The notes: a model not told the origin generated them from the letters alone. 64,000 bases of DNA from Flagellimonas oceani (GCF_011068285.1 NZ_CP049616.1:3368001-3432000), one strand, 5' to 3'. Shown: positions 53,632-63,053, counted from the stretch's first letter. Program-made: numbers and translations.

Positions 53632-55047
53632 TTACAATGTTTTTGGATTTATGGCCAAGCTCTTGAACAGTTTTGCCTTGGTGTAGAAAAACTTGTTCTG
53701 CATCTCGTTCTGTTTGAGATATGCATCAATAAGCTTGCTTTCCCTTGAATTGATAAGGAACAGGGAACTTTCCCCAAAACTAAACTTTCGCTCTTCTGCG
53801 TTCAGCATGGTGGTATAGTCCTTTACAATATCCGTTATCAATTGGTTTTGCTCGGTAAAGGAATCCAACTCGTTATAAATGGCTATGACCTTGTTCTGAA
53901 TTTCCACTTGGGCATTGTCCCTTTCGTATTCGGCATCACGGAGCTTAAATTTGGCCAGTTTGAGGTCGCCCCGTTCCTTTCTCAAGAATATGGGCATTTG
54001 AAAACTCAATCCCGCTTTATAATTTTCGGTAACGAACGAGTTTATAAATTCGGGGGTTTCCGTCACAAAATTATACTCCGCATTTAACTTGGGGAGCAAT
54101 TTATTGGCCTTCAAACGCTTGTCGACCGTAAGCCCTTCTATTTTATAATCCAGTGACAAAAGTTTGGGGTGTGTATCCAAATTGAAGCTGTCCAAAGGCA
54201 CGCCTTCTATCTCCAAGGTTGTATTGATATCCATTTCGGGCTCCAAATTTGGACTTATACCTCCCTGAAGCTCAACGGGCACATCCTCGATCCATAAAAA
54301 GTTGCTCAGTTCCAGAGATTTTTTCATCAATTCCACCTTTGCCTGTTGATAACCCAAGTCTCGGTTTCGGACGGCTATTTTTGCTTCTACGGTATCGATT
54401 ATGGCAATATCGCCTGCCAAGGCACTTTCTTTGATTCCTTGAAAGCGCATTTCGGCATTTTCCAGAAAATCCTTGTACACTTCGGCATCCCGGTACGCTT
54501 TTAACCAATCAAAATAGGCCAATGAAGCATTGTACAGTACCTGGTTGACCTGCAGGTCTTGATCGGCCTTGGTCTGTTCCCTAAAAAACTTGGCCTTCCT
54601 CAAGGTTGCCATTCGTTCGTTGATCCAGAATCCCTGCAGAACGGACATGGAGACCCCTGCGCTGTAGAGGCCATCTTCGGGCAAGGTTTCATCCGGGTTG
54701 ATGTAAGTTCCTTCAGCTTGCTGAAAATTACCTTTGAGCTCAATACCAAACCAAGTCGGAATCTTGAAGGTGGCATTCAATCGGTCCCAGTATTCGGTGT
54801 CCTTGAACTCTTTGGTATTATAATCCACCTCAACTTTGGGGTCAAACCCTCCACGGGCCTTCATAAGCTGCGCCTGCCCCATGGCAATGTTCAACTGCGC
54901 CTGCTTTGCTATGGGGTGATATTTTTTTACATAGCCCAAATATTCCTTAAATCCCAGCACCAAAGAATCTTGCTGCGCGTAAAAAAAGCTGATGTTAAAG
55001 AAAAAGAGGGTACAACATAAAAGTAATCTTCTATTTCTTTGAAGCAT
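53632..55047 (-). CDS. TolC-family outer-membrane efflux protein
   Basis: 471 residues from ATG 55047 (signal peptide RRLLLCCTLFFFNISFFYAQ; the frame continues to 55128 but that would be inside the HlyD gene). Long alternating helices with the TolC-like repeat structure (QAQLNIAMGQAQLMKARGGFDPKVEVDYN, LSNFLWIEDVPVELQGG). Outer-membrane channel of a tripartite exporter. It overlaps the HlyD gene by 17 bases, so the ABC, HlyD and TolC genes form one unit. Confidence 0.88.
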   Translation of the reverse strand: MLQRNRRLLLCCTLFFFNISFFYAQQDSLVLGFKEYLGYVKKYHPIAKQAQLNIAMGQAQLMKARGGFDPKVEVDYNTKEFKDTEYWDRLNATFKIPTWFGIELKGNFQQAEGTYINPDETLPEDGLYSAGVSMSVLQGFWINERMATLRKAKFFREQTKADQDLQVNQVLYNASLAYFDWLKAYRDAEVYKDFLENAEMRFQGIKESALAGDIAIIDTVEAKIAVRNRDLGYQQAKVELMKKSLELSNFLWIEDVPVELQGGISPNLEPEMDINTTLEIEGVPLDSFNLDTHPKLLSLDYKIEGLTVDKRLKANKLLPKLNAEYNFVTETPEFINSFVTENYKAGLSFQMPIFLRKERGDLKLAKFKLRDAEYERDNAQVEIQNKVIAIYNELDSFTEQNQLITDIVKDYTTMLNAEERKFSFGESSLFLINSRESKLIDAYLKQNEMQNKFFYTKAKLFKSLAINPKTL

Positions 55048-56386
55048 TTGCACTTGTATTTTGAGGTTGATAATAATTTGGCGGGAAGCCGTTGAGCTGT
55101 CGCCACAGTTCGTACCAAATGGGAACATCTTCCAATAGGGCCATGGTACTGGCCCCGGAACCCACTCTTATATCCTTGGGCCATGGGGCCTCTTCCTCGT
55201 CCGGCGCCAAGAGCACCCTATATTTTCCATTGGGGCTGATGAAATTCTCAATGGCAACTACCTTACCGCCAAAAGTTCCGTACGACACGTTGGGCCATCC
55301 GCTAAATACGATTGCGGGCCAACCATCGAACTGGATGCGCACCTTTTCGTCCACATGTATCAAGGGAAGGTCTATGGGGTCCACAAAAGTTTCTACGGCG
55401 ATATCGTAATCCGAGGGCATTATCCCCACCAATTGGGCGCCTTCTTTAAAGGTTTCCCCGATTCCCGATTGTATGGCCTTGGTGATATATCCGTTTTGCG
55501 GCGCTCTTATGTAAAGCATATCGTTCCGCATTTCGTAGTTGGTGTACTGGTTTTCGAGTTTGGTTACCTGTGCTTCCGAGTCGAACTGATTGGATTGGGC
55601 CGTATACAGATCGCTCTGCGCCTTTGATATTTTATCGGCATACTCGGCCCTGACCCTGTTAATTTCCACTTGGGCATTGATCACATCGTTTTTACTGGTA
55701 AGCAATTTGTTTTCTTGACTAATTAGCTTCGCTTGTGTTTCTTGTAATTTGAGGCGCTTCTCTTCCACATCGGTCACAGCTTTAAGTCCTTCTTCCTGTA
55801 ACTTGTCCACTCGGTCAAATTGGCGCTGCGCAATCATAATATTGGTTTTTGCGGCCTCCAAATCAATACTATCGCTTTTTACCTTCAATTTGGATTGTAT
55901 GAGTTTGTTCCGAGCTTGCTCCAGTTTGAGTCCCAGCTCATTATTGAGGGCATTGATCTGCTGGTTCAGGGCCTTTACCTTTTCTTGGTAGGAAGTGACC
56001 GACATATTTTTTGCCTTTATCTGCTTCCCGGTACGCTCTACCAAATCGGGGTCGAAATACTCGCTCTTTATCTCGGAGATATGCAAAATGGTATCCCCTT
56101 TTTTCACATATTCGCCTTCTCTCACAAACCACCTTTCAATCCGCCCGGGTATTGGCGACTGAATGGTTTGTGGCCTTTGGTCCGGGGTCAAGGTGGTAAG
56201 GTAGCCCCTGCCGGATATATTCTGGGTCCATGGCAAAAACATCATAAAGACCGCAATAATGGAAAAAGAAGCCAAAAAGCGGTTGAACTGCTTATAATGC
56301 CTTTTATGGAAGACCTTTTTTCCAGCTTCATAACCGGAAAGGTCCACCTTCTCGTTCAATTTATTATTTGAAGAAATATTGAGCAT
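55031..56386 (-). CDS. HlyD-family membrane-fusion protein
   Basis: 451 residues: one membrane helix near residues 35-55 (FLASFSIIAVFMMFLPW), a biotinyl-lipoyl-like half (GYLTTLTPDQRPQTIQSPIPGRIERWFVREGEYVKKGDTIL), a long coiled coil (~110-290), the returning half (YIRAPQNGYITKAI) and a beta domain. Bridges the inner-membrane ABC protein to the TolC channel. Lies between those two genes with a 5-base gap to the ABC stop. Confidence 0.9.
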   Translation of the reverse strand: MLNISSNNKLNEKVDLSGYEAGKKVFHKRHYKQFNRFLASFSIIAVFMMFLPWTQNISGRGYLTTLTPDQRPQTIQSPIPGRIERWFVREGEYVKKGDTILHISEIKSEYFDPDLVERTGKQIKAKNMSVTSYQEKVKALNQQINALNNELGLKLEQARNKLIQSKLKVKSDSIDLEAAKTNIMIAQRQFDRVDKLQEEGLKAVTDVEEKRLKLQETQAKLISQENKLLTSKNDVINAQVEINRVRAEYADKISKAQSDLYTAQSNQFDSEAQVTKLENQYTNYEMRNDMLYIRAPQNGYITKAIQSGIGETFKEGAQLVGIMPSDYDIAVETFVDPIDLPLIHVDEKVRIQFDGWPAIVFSGWPNVSYGTFGGKVVAIENFISPNGKYRVLLAPDEEEAPWPKDIRVGSGASTMALLEDVPIWYELWRQLNGFPPNYYQPQNTSANASKK

Positions 56387-56391
56387 GAACT

Positions 56392-58059
56392 TTATTTTAT
56401 GTTGATCAATTTACCTTTGTCCATTCGTATGATTTCGTTGCAGCGGCTTGCCCATTTGGGGTTTTCACTAACCACCACCAAGGCCCATCCGTTGGCGGGA
56501 TCCGCCAAAAAGTCCATCATTTTTTCGGTGTCATCTTCACCGTACTGTTCCAATGGGTCTTTTAATATCATTAGTTTGGGCCTTGTAACGATGCTTCGGG
56601 CCAGCACAATTTTTCTGGATATAAAATCGGGTATTTTTTTACCCTCGGGATACAAAATGGTTTTGAGGCCTTGGGGCTGCTCCTTTACAAACTGCGTAAG
56701 GCTCACTTTGTCCAATGCCCAGTACACATCTTCTATTGGGATGTCCTTGTTCCCAAAGGTGATGTTGTTCAGCAGGGTGCCTTCAAAAGGGTACTCCTCG
56801 GTGAGCGAGTGTCCCAGATAAGAACGGTACTTGCTCAACTTGATTCCTTGCAGCGCCACATTGTTTACATATATTTTTCCTTCATCCGGTTCTAGGATAC
56901 CTGCTATCATCCGCAATAGGGTGGACCTCCCGGAACCGCTTTTTCCCTGTATTAACAATCTAGTATCCGGACGAATGGTGAGCGAGAGATGGTCTATGAT
57001 CTTTTTGTCCAAGCCAGGGACTTTGTAAACGATATCTTCTAGTTCCACGGTCAACCCTTCCCCTTCCTTAAATGGGGTTTCCCCGGTCTGTGGCTCCAAT
57101 TCCTTATCCACCACCTGACCCATTTTTTCCAAAGATGTCAAGAGGTCGTACACAGTCTCCAAGCCCAAAATCATTTTCTCCACAGAGCTTATGACCAATA
57201 GGATGATGATTTCTGCCGCTACGAATTGACCAATGTTCATCTGTTGCTCCAGCACAAGTAATCCACCGATCAGCAATAGGCCGGCCGTTACCAGCACCTT
57301 AAAGCCTATCATTTGAATAAATTGCATCACCAGGACCCTAAAGTGACTCTCCCTGGCCTCTAAATATTCATCCACCAAAGTATCGTTCTTCTCCAAGGCA
57401 TGCGATGTTTTTCCTGAAAGCTTGAAACTGATAATGGAACGTGCGATTTCCTGGACCCAATGTGCCACTTTGTATTTGATCTTGGATTCTTCCAAACTTG
57501 TATCGAGCCCGCGTTGTGCCGTAAACTTGAACACTATGTAAATGAGCAGGAGCAACAACAGCCCATAAATAATGAAGAAGGGGTGGTAAAAGGACAACAG
57601 CAACAATCCGAATATGATCTGTAATAACGCGGCCGGAAAGTCGATGAGTATCTTGGACAGAGATTTTTGTACCGTGAGGGTATCAAAAAAGCGGTTTGCC
57701 AACTCTGGCGGGTAATAATAGCGGAGTTCGCTCATTTTGATCTTTGGAAACCGATAGGCAAATTCAAAAGAAGACCTGGTAAATATTTTTTGCTGAAGGT
57801 TCTCAATGATCCGTATCTGCATCAGCTGTAACACTCCCACAAAAGCGACCCCCATGGTAACCAAAACCACAAGCACGATCCAGGATGTGCTTACCCTGGC
57901 CCCCTGAATGAGGTTGATGATCGCCTGTATGCCCAGTGGCAAGGACAGGTTTACCAAACCAGCAAAAATAGCATAGTAAAAAATCTGAAAAACATCTTTT
58001 TTATCCAAGGTCAGGAGACCCATTAAGCGCTGCCATGCCGTAAGTATTTTTTTAGCCAT
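56392..58059 (-). CDS. ABC exporter with degenerate, probably ATP-inactive NBD
   Basis: 555 residues. Six membrane helices to ~residue 300 (an exporter without a C39 peptidase domain), then an NBD in which every catalytic motif is altered: Walker A GKSGSGRST (Arg378 for the catalytic Lys, codon AGG checked), PDFIS (~477-481) where LSGGQ belongs, Walker B LMILKDP (Lys500-Asp501 for Asp-Glu), TEEYP at the Q-loop site, and SEN near 531-533 where the H-loop His sits. The fold is still plain. The frame is intact, in the middle of TetR-ABC-HlyD-TolC. It cannot hydrolyse ATP in the usual way; it may pair with another ATPase. Confidence 0.88.
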   Translation of the reverse strand: MAKKILTAWQRLMGLLTLDKKDVFQIFYYAIFAGLVNLSLPLGIQAIINLIQGARVSTSWIVLVVLVTMGVAFVGVLQLMQIRIIENLQQKIFTRSSFEFAYRFPKIKMSELRYYYPPELANRFFDTLTVQKSLSKILIDFPAALLQIIFGLLLLSFYHPFFIIYGLLLLLLIYIVFKFTAQRGLDTSLEESKIKYKVAHWVQEIARSIISFKLSGKTSHALEKNDTLVDEYLEARESHFRVLVMQFIQMIGFKVLVTAGLLLIGGLLVLEQQMNIGQFVAAEIIILLVISSVEKMILGLETVYDLLTSLEKMGQVVDKELEPQTGETPFKEGEGLTVELEDIVYKVPGLDKKIIDHLSLTIRPDTRLLIQGKSGSGRSTLLRMIAGILEPDEGKIYVNNVALQGIKLSKYRSYLGHSLTEEYPFEGTLLNNITFGNKDIPIEDVYWALDKVSLTQFVKEQPQGLKTILYPEGKKIPDFISRKIVLARSIVTRPKLMILKDPLEQYGEDDTEKMMDFLADPANGWALVVVSENPKWASRCNEIIRMDKGKLINIK

Positions 58060-58740
58060 TTATTTTTTATTTAGTGTGCGGAATATGAGATCTTTAAAAA
58101 ACTCGGTCGGTGTAATTGTTTTGTTGCAGTTGGTAAGCGTTGGGAAATGTTCCTTTAAAAAATATTGGTGGAGCGATCCCTCCATTACATTGCTCGCCAA
58201 ACTTATCGGATAAGGATAGGTGGCATCCACAGCGGTGATCATCTCACTCAACCGGTTGACCAACCTTTTACAAACAATAAAAAAACTATCCTTGTCCTCT
58301 TGGTTAATCTCTTTGACCAAGTATGATTTTGAGTATTCGTTGATAATGATCCTATTGAGCACCACCTCGTTAACGTGGGATATGGTGCTGTCCTCCTCCA
58401 CGTTCTGCGTTAATATCTCAACGCCTTTCTCCAACTTTTTAACCGGATCGGAAATGCCGTTGGTCGCAAACACCATTCTGTATTCCACCCAACCCCAATA
58501 CCATGTGGCCAAATACAGCAACAATTTATGCTTGTTTTCAAAATACCTATAAATCGAGCTTTCGTTGGAATTTATGGTAGCACCCAATTTTTTGAAGTTA
58601 AAATGATCAAAACCTATTTCATCGATCATCAAAATACTGTGTTCAATAATATTCTTGCCCAAAGCCGAGGACTCCGGATCTTTAATGTAAAGCTTTTCAT
58701 TTACCCCTATTTTCAGGGACTGCATCAATACGTCCATCAT
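58060..58740 (-). CDS. TetR/AcrR-family transcriptional regulator
   Basis: 226 residues. N-terminal TetR helix-turn-helix (GKNIIEHSILMIDEIGFDHFNFKKLGATINSNESSIYRYFENKHKLLLYL), then a ligand-binding helical domain. First gene of the export operon; its stop directly abuts the ABC gene's ATG. It probably represses the operon until an exported compound binds. The ligand is unknown. Confidence 0.88.
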   Translation of the reverse strand: MMDVLMQSLKIGVNEKLYIKDPESSALGKNIIEHSILMIDEIGFDHFNFKKLGATINSNESSIYRYFENKHKLLLYLATWYWGWVEYRMVFATNGISDPVKKLEKGVEILTQNVEEDSTISHVNEVVLNRIIINEYSKSYLVKEINQEDKDSFFIVCKRLVNRLSEMITAVDATYPYPISLASNVMEGSLHQYFLKEHFPTLTNCNKTITPTEFFKDLIFRTLNKK

Positions 58741-58855
58741 ACATCACTTTTAAAAATTACCCTCGCGAATATAAAAGTATTACTATTAACATTTAACACT
58801 TTAACTTTCAATTAACTCTGGTGTTTTTCCTTTATTTTTGATTAAAATTGTTTTG

Positions 58856-59419
58856 ATGGACAAACATAGATGCGGATGGTGTATTGGCGACCCATTGTAT
58901 GAAGCTTACCACGATACGGAATGGGGCGTTCCAGTCAGAGATGACGAAACCCTTTTCGAGTTTTTGATCCTGGAGACCTTTCAAGCTGGCCTAAGCTGGA
59001 TAACCGTATTGCGAAAACGGGAAAACTTCAGGAACGCTTTCGATCAATTTGATTATAGAAAGATCGCCGATTACGATCAAATTAAAATTGACGAACTCTT
59101 ACAGGACCCGGGAATCATCAGAAATAAATTAAAAGTGAAGGCCACCGTTTCCAATGCAAGGGCATTTATGGAAATTCAAAAGGAGTTTGGCAGTTTCAGT
59201 AAATACATCTGGGGGTTCGTGAACGATGAGCCCATTAAAAACGAGTTGAAAAACTACAAAAATGCTCCGGCAACGACCGAATTATCGGATGCGATAAGCA
59301 AAGATTTAAAAAAACGTGGCTTCAAGTTTGTGGGGAGTACCGTAATGTATGCGCACATGCAGGCAACGGGCATGGTGAACGACCACGAAGTAAACTGTTT
59401 TAGATATGATGAAGTATAA
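58856..59419 (+). CDS. tag: DNA-3-methyladenine glycosylase I
   Basis: 187 residues from ATG 58856. RCGWCIGDPLYEAYHDTEWGVPVRDDETLFEFLILETFQAGLSWITVLRKRE is the full Tag signature, with the Zn ligands Cys and His at the N-terminus and the C-terminal His/Cys in MVNDHEVNCFRYDE. Excises 3-methyladenine from alkylated DNA. A TATTTTTG -7 box is at 58833-58840. Its last codons overlap the next gene's start. Confidence 0.95.
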   Translation: MDKHRCGWCIGDPLYEAYHDTEWGVPVRDDETLFEFLILETFQAGLSWITVLRKRENFRNAFDQFDYRKIADYDQIKIDELLQDPGIIRNKLKVKATVSNARAFMEIQKEFGSFSKYIWGFVNDEPIKNELKNYKNAPATTELSDAISKDLKKRGFKFVGSTVMYAHMQATGMVNDHEVNCFRYDEV

Positions 59420-59990
59420 CCAAACATTACTGCTTGTATTCGCAATTGTGCAACTAGGTGCTGCACAAGATAAGTACGAGCAGGAGTCAAGAATAGATAA
59501 AGAAGAGTTTCCCAGTAGGTCATTTTCTCTAATTGAGGATTACCTGAAAAATGCGAGGAGGGTACGTTTTTATAAGGAAACGGACAGTACCAAACTGAGT
59601 TACGAGGCCAAGTTCAAAAAAGATAGACTACGGTATAGCGTGGAATTCGATAAAAATGGGGCTTTGGAAGACGTGGAATTTATCATCAAGGAACGGGACA
59701 TTCCAAACGATACTTGGAACGCCATTGTATCCCACCTTAAAAAAAACCACGCCAAATACAGGATAAAAAAAATACAGCAACAACACCCGGTGAAAAATGG
59801 CCAATCCGAAGAAAAGACTTTGCACAACGCTTTTCAGAACCTGATTTTGCCCGAAGTAAACTATGAGTTGGTCTTTTCGGCCAAAGAAAAAAGGGACTAC
59901 CAAGAGTATGAGGCCCTATTCGATTCGGAAGGCCAACCGATCCGGGTCCGAAAATCCTTTCCACCAAGTTATGACCATGTACTGTACTAA
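59406..59990 (+). CDS. Secreted protein of unknown function, paired with DUF2490 gene
   Basis: 194 residues with a signal peptide (NQTLLLVFAIVQLGAAQ) and a mostly beta, basic mature part (YEAKFKKDRLRYSVEFDKNGALEDVEFIIKERD; KYRIKKIQQQHPV). Reads like a small periplasmic PepSY-type protein: two halves of similar tone, each ending in a KxK-xI motif, but I do not name a family. It overlaps tag by 14 bases and the DUF2490 gene by 20, so all are one transcript. Confidence 0.72.
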   Translation: MMKYNQTLLLVFAIVQLGAAQDKYEQESRIDKEEFPSRSFSLIEDYLKNARRVRFYKETDSTKLSYEAKFKKDRLRYSVEFDKNGALEDVEFIIKERDIPNDTWNAIVSHLKKNHAKYRIKKIQQQHPVKNGQSEEKTLHNAFQNLILPEVNYELVFSAKEKRDYQEYEALFDSEGQPIRVRKSFPPSYDHVLY

Positions 59991-60663
59991 GTGGTTTTTG
60001 ATCGTATTGCTGCTTTTACCATTGGCCACGGTCGGCGCCCAAACAAACCTGACCGGATATTGGCAACCGCAAGTCGCCGCCAATTACAAAGTAACGGGTA
60101 CGTATTCCCATAACTTTTCGTTGGCCAGCCGTAACTATATCTACGACGACGAAGCACTTACATTACGTGTTAGGCAATTGGACCTTGCCCATTTTTCCAA
60201 ACTAAAGGTTCGCGATGACCAAAGTATAGCGTTCGGTATCCAGTACAGGTTCAGGAACAATTTTGAAAAAAGCAGGGAAAACGAACTGCGCCTTACCCAA
60301 CAATACAATATTACCAACAAGCCTTTTGCCATAAGATACGGCCACAGGGTACGAACGGAGCAACGAATCACCAACTCATTGACCACCCACAGGTTCCGGT
60401 ATAGGTTTGCGGTGGATTTTCCATTGATGGGAGAAAAATTGAATGTCGGAGAGCCTTATTTTGTAGGGAGCCTTGAAAACTTGTTGAGTGTGGCCAAGAA
60501 CAATTCGCCAGAATATGATGCACGCCTATCGGGCCAGATCGGTTGGGAATTGAACCGTGGATTGAAACTTCAAATGGGCGTGGAATACCGTATGGAGGAT
60601 TACAGCTCCAGCCTGCCACAGAACATTTTGTTTTTACTGACGAGTGCGCAACTGTCCCTGTAA
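59971..60663 (+). CDS. DUF2490 outer-membrane beta-barrel protein
   Basis: 230 residues from ATG 59971 (signal peptide CTKWFLIVLLLLPLATVGAQ). Amphipathic strands fill the rest (YWQPQVAANYKVTGTYSHNFSLAS, IAFGIQYRFRNNFEKSRENELRLTQQYNI, FRYRFAVDFPL) and it ends LLTSAQLSL. Matches the DUF2490 barrel family of Bacteroidota. Overlaps the preceding gene by 20 bases and the convergent aat gene by 30, so the last ten residues share sequence with aat. Confidence 0.82.
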   Translation: MTMYCTKWFLIVLLLLPLATVGAQTNLTGYWQPQVAANYKVTGTYSHNFSLASRNYIYDDEALTLRVRQLDLAHFSKLKVRDDQSIAFGIQYRFRNNFEKSRENELRLTQQYNITNKPFAIRYGHRVRTEQRITNSLTTHRFRYRFAVDFPLMGEKLNVGEPYFVGSLENLLSVAKNNSPEYDARLSGQIGWELNRGLKLQMGVEYRMEDYSSSLPQNILFLLTSAQLSL

Positions 60664-61308
60664 AATTTTTACGAACTGCTTTCTTGAGATCATTTCCGCA
60701 CCAAGGCCCTCCAAATGATCGGTGTGCACTTGGCAATCAATAATTTGGTAGCCTTTGGCATTACATTGCTGTGCCATTTTTATGAACGCATATTTGGATG
60801 CATTGGGCCTCAGACTGAACATACTTTCCCCACAAAAAACATGGCCTAGGTCAACTCCGTAAAGTCCGCCTACCAAATTCCCGTCTTCCCAAACTTCGAA
60901 GGATTTGGCATGCCCATTTTTGTAGAGCTTCATATAAGCTGTTTTCATTTCGGGCGTGATCCAGGTTCCGTCCTGCCCCTTTCGTTCAATTTGGGCACAA
61001 TAATCGATCACCTGTTCAAAACAAGTGTTCTGGGTCAAGGTAAATATATTGTCCCGGATTACTTTTCTCATGCTTTTGGACACTTTTACCTTTTCTGGAA
61101 AAAGTACCATTCTTGGGTCGGGAGTCCACCAAAGAATCAAGGAATCATCGTTAAACCAAGGAAAAATCCCGTTTTTATAGGCCAACAACAATCTTTCGGG
61201 CGATAGATCGCCCCCCACTGCAAGCAATCCATCCCCACTGGCGGTATCAACGGGAGGAAATTCCAGCCTCTTGCTCAAAAAATGTAGGGGCGTATGTTCC
61301 ACAATCAA
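60634..61308 (-). CDS. aat: Leucyl/phenylalanyl-tRNA-protein transferase
   Basis: 224 residues. FPPVDTASGDGLLAVGGDLSPERLLLAYKNGIFPWFNDDSLILWWTPDPRMVLFPEKVKVSKSMRK is the Aat signature, and GLYGVDLGHVFCGESMFSLRPNASKYAFIKM follows. Adds Leu/Phe to basic N-termini, marking proteins for ClpAP by the N-end rule. Own gene with a DUF3127 terminator upstream. Confidence 0.95.
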   Translation of the reverse strand: MIVEHTPLHFLSKRLEFPPVDTASGDGLLAVGGDLSPERLLLAYKNGIFPWFNDDSLILWWTPDPRMVLFPEKVKVSKSMRKVIRDNIFTLTQNTCFEQVIDYCAQIERKGQDGTWITPEMKTAYMKLYKNGHAKSFEVWEDGNLVGGLYGVDLGHVFCGESMFSLRPNASKYAFIKMAQQCNAKGYQIIDCQVHTDHLEGLGAEMISRKQFVKILQGQLRTRQ

Positions 61309-61343
61309 TTTTTTCTAAAAATACAAATCGGCCAAAAAACTAA

Positions 61344-61370
61344 AAAATCCAGACATGGAGCCTGGATTTT
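61344..61370 (-). terminator. Terminator of the DUF3127 gene
   Basis: Stem AATCCAG/CTGGATT with a 9-base loop, followed on the minus strand by TTTTTTA. 29 bases downstream of the DUF3127 stop and just upstream of aat. Confidence 0.82.
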
Positions 61371-61398
61371 CAAAATTTATCGTGTTACGGAACCTTTA

Positions 61399-61776
61399 TC
61401 AGAAAGGAAGATCGTCGTGATCCTCTTCATTGTAATCGTCGGCAGGCTCAAAAGCTTCCATTGGCGGAACGGGAGGCATATTGTCGCCTGCGGGCTCAGA
61501 CTGAAGGTTCTCAATCCGCCATCCTTGGATAGAGTTGAAATATTTGGTCTCTCCTTGTGGATTGACCCACTCCCTACCTCTTAGATTGATGCTGATCTTC
61601 ACCATTTGACCAACGGAATAATTATTTAGCAAGTCGCACTTATCTTGAACAAACTCGACCAATATATGTTGTGGGTATTGCTCTTCAGTAGTTACGACCA
61701 CCTCTCTTTTTCTAAAACCATTGTTCCCGTAGGTCTTGGTTTCATCTATCATTTTGATTCTTCCCTGAACTTCCAT
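61399..61776 (-). CDS. DUF3127 protein with SSB-like acidic tail
   Basis: 125 residues. EVQGRIKMIDETKTYGNNGFRKREVVVTTEEQYPQHILVEFVQDKCDLLNNYSVGQMVKISINLRGREWVNPQGETKYFNSIQGWRIE reads as an OB-fold like that of single-strand DNA-binding proteins. The linker is Pro/Glu/Asp rich and the end is DYNEEDHDDLPF, very like the SSB tip DDDIPF that recruits repair and replication proteins. Suggests a nucleic-acid- or protein-binding role; DUF3127 has no described function. Single gene with own terminator. Confidence 0.85.
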   Translation of the reverse strand: MEVQGRIKMIDETKTYGNNGFRKREVVVTTEEQYPQHILVEFVQDKCDLLNNYSVGQMVKISINLRGREWVNPQGETKYFNSIQGWRIENLQSEPAGDNMPPVPPMEAFEPADDYNEEDHDDLPF

Positions 61777-61898
61777 GCAATGTTAATTTTTGTTGAAAAC
61801 TCAAAAGTACATAAAATGAATTCCATGGAGAGCCGTTATTTAAACTAACTATCAACATGTTTTCCAATTCCCTATCTTTAAAAAGAATTTGACCACCA

Positions 61899-63044
61899 AT
61901 GAACTTTAGTACCAAGCGGAAAACTTCCAATATTACCTTGCTGATCGCGGCCTTCATTATTGTGAGTCTTATTTTATGGAACACCAATAGTTTCTTCAGA
62001 AAATTTAAGGAAGAAGAGCGGTTAAAAATGGAAATTTGGGCAACGGCCCAATTGGAGCTGATCCAATCCTCCGTAGATCAGGAACTGGGGAACCTCACCC
62101 TTAAAGTACTGGGCAACAACACCTCTACCCCAATGATCTTGGTAAACGAAGAGGGATCGTACAAGACCCATAACATTCCCGAAGAAAAGGTGGCCGACAG
62201 TGTATATATCCAGAAAAAGATAGCTCAGTTCAGAAACGAGAACGAACCGATACAGATCATTCAAGAAGATGAGTTGCTCGAAACTTTGTACTACGGGAAT
62301 TCGGAGGTGCTCAACAAGCTGAAGTATTACCCACTGGCCCTTTTGTTGATCATTTTTTTGTTCGGTGCGGTGATCTTCTTTTTCTTCCGTACCAACAAGG
62401 CCTCGGAACAGAACAAGCTTTGGGCGGGGATGGCCAAGGAAACGGCGCATCAAATCGGGACCCCCCTTACATCGTTGTTGGGTTGGAACGAACTCTTGAA
62501 GTCCGAGGACATCAATCCCGAAGTGACCCAAGAGATTGCAAAGGACATTGACCGGTTGGAAACCATTACGGAGCGTTTTTCCAAAATCGGTTCCGTTCCA
62601 GAACTACGCGTACACGATATTGTTACAGAGACCAAAAAAGCATACGACTATCTAAAACAACGCAGTTCCAAACTGGTCCATTTTTCCTTTAGTTCCGATG
62701 TGGATGGGGCCAATGTGCTCATGAATCCGCCTTTGTACAACTGGAGTATCGAGAACTTGGTAAAAAACGGCATCGATGCCATGAAAGGAAAGGGCAATAT
62801 TGCCATACAAATTGAAAAGAAAGGCCAGAACATCCATATTTTGGTATCAGATACGGGCCATGGGATTCCAAAAAGCGACTTCCAGAACATTTTTAACCCA
62901 GGTGTCACCTCTAAGCAAAGAGGCTGGGGATTAGGCCTTTCGTTAGTAAAAAGAATTGTTGAAGAGTACCATAAAGGAAAAATTAAAGTATTTTCGTCCA
63001 GTAGAGAAGGAACTATCATGCAAATTACGCTGCGAGCACTATAA
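61899..63044 (+). CDS. Two-helix membrane sensor histidine kinase
   Basis: 381 residues: membrane helices at about 12-28 and 143-163 with a ~115-residue sensor loop outside, a HisKA-type region WAGMAKETAHQIGTPLTSLLGW (His184) and HATPase (NLVKNGIDAM, VSDTGHGIPK, RGWGLGLSLVKRIVEEYH). No response regulator is adjacent; orphan kinase. The loop is not a recognised domain. Ten bases before the next gene, probably co-transcribed with it. Confidence 0.88.
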   Translation: MNFSTKRKTSNITLLIAAFIIVSLILWNTNSFFRKFKEEERLKMEIWATAQLELIQSSVDQELGNLTLKVLGNNTSTPMILVNEEGSYKTHNIPEEKVADSVYIQKKIAQFRNENEPIQIIQEDELLETLYYGNSEVLNKLKYYPLALLLIIFLFGAVIFFFFRTNKASEQNKLWAGMAKETAHQIGTPLTSLLGWNELLKSEDINPEVTQEIAKDIDRLETITERFSKIGSVPELRVHDIVTETKKAYDYLKQRSSKLVHFSFSSDVDGANVLMNPPLYNWSIENLVKNGIDAMKGKGNIAIQIEKKGQNIHILVSDTGHGIPKSDFQNIFNPGVTSKQRGWGLGLSLVKRIVEEYHKGKIKVFSSSREGTIMQITLRAL

Positions 63045-63053
63045 ATTGAAATT

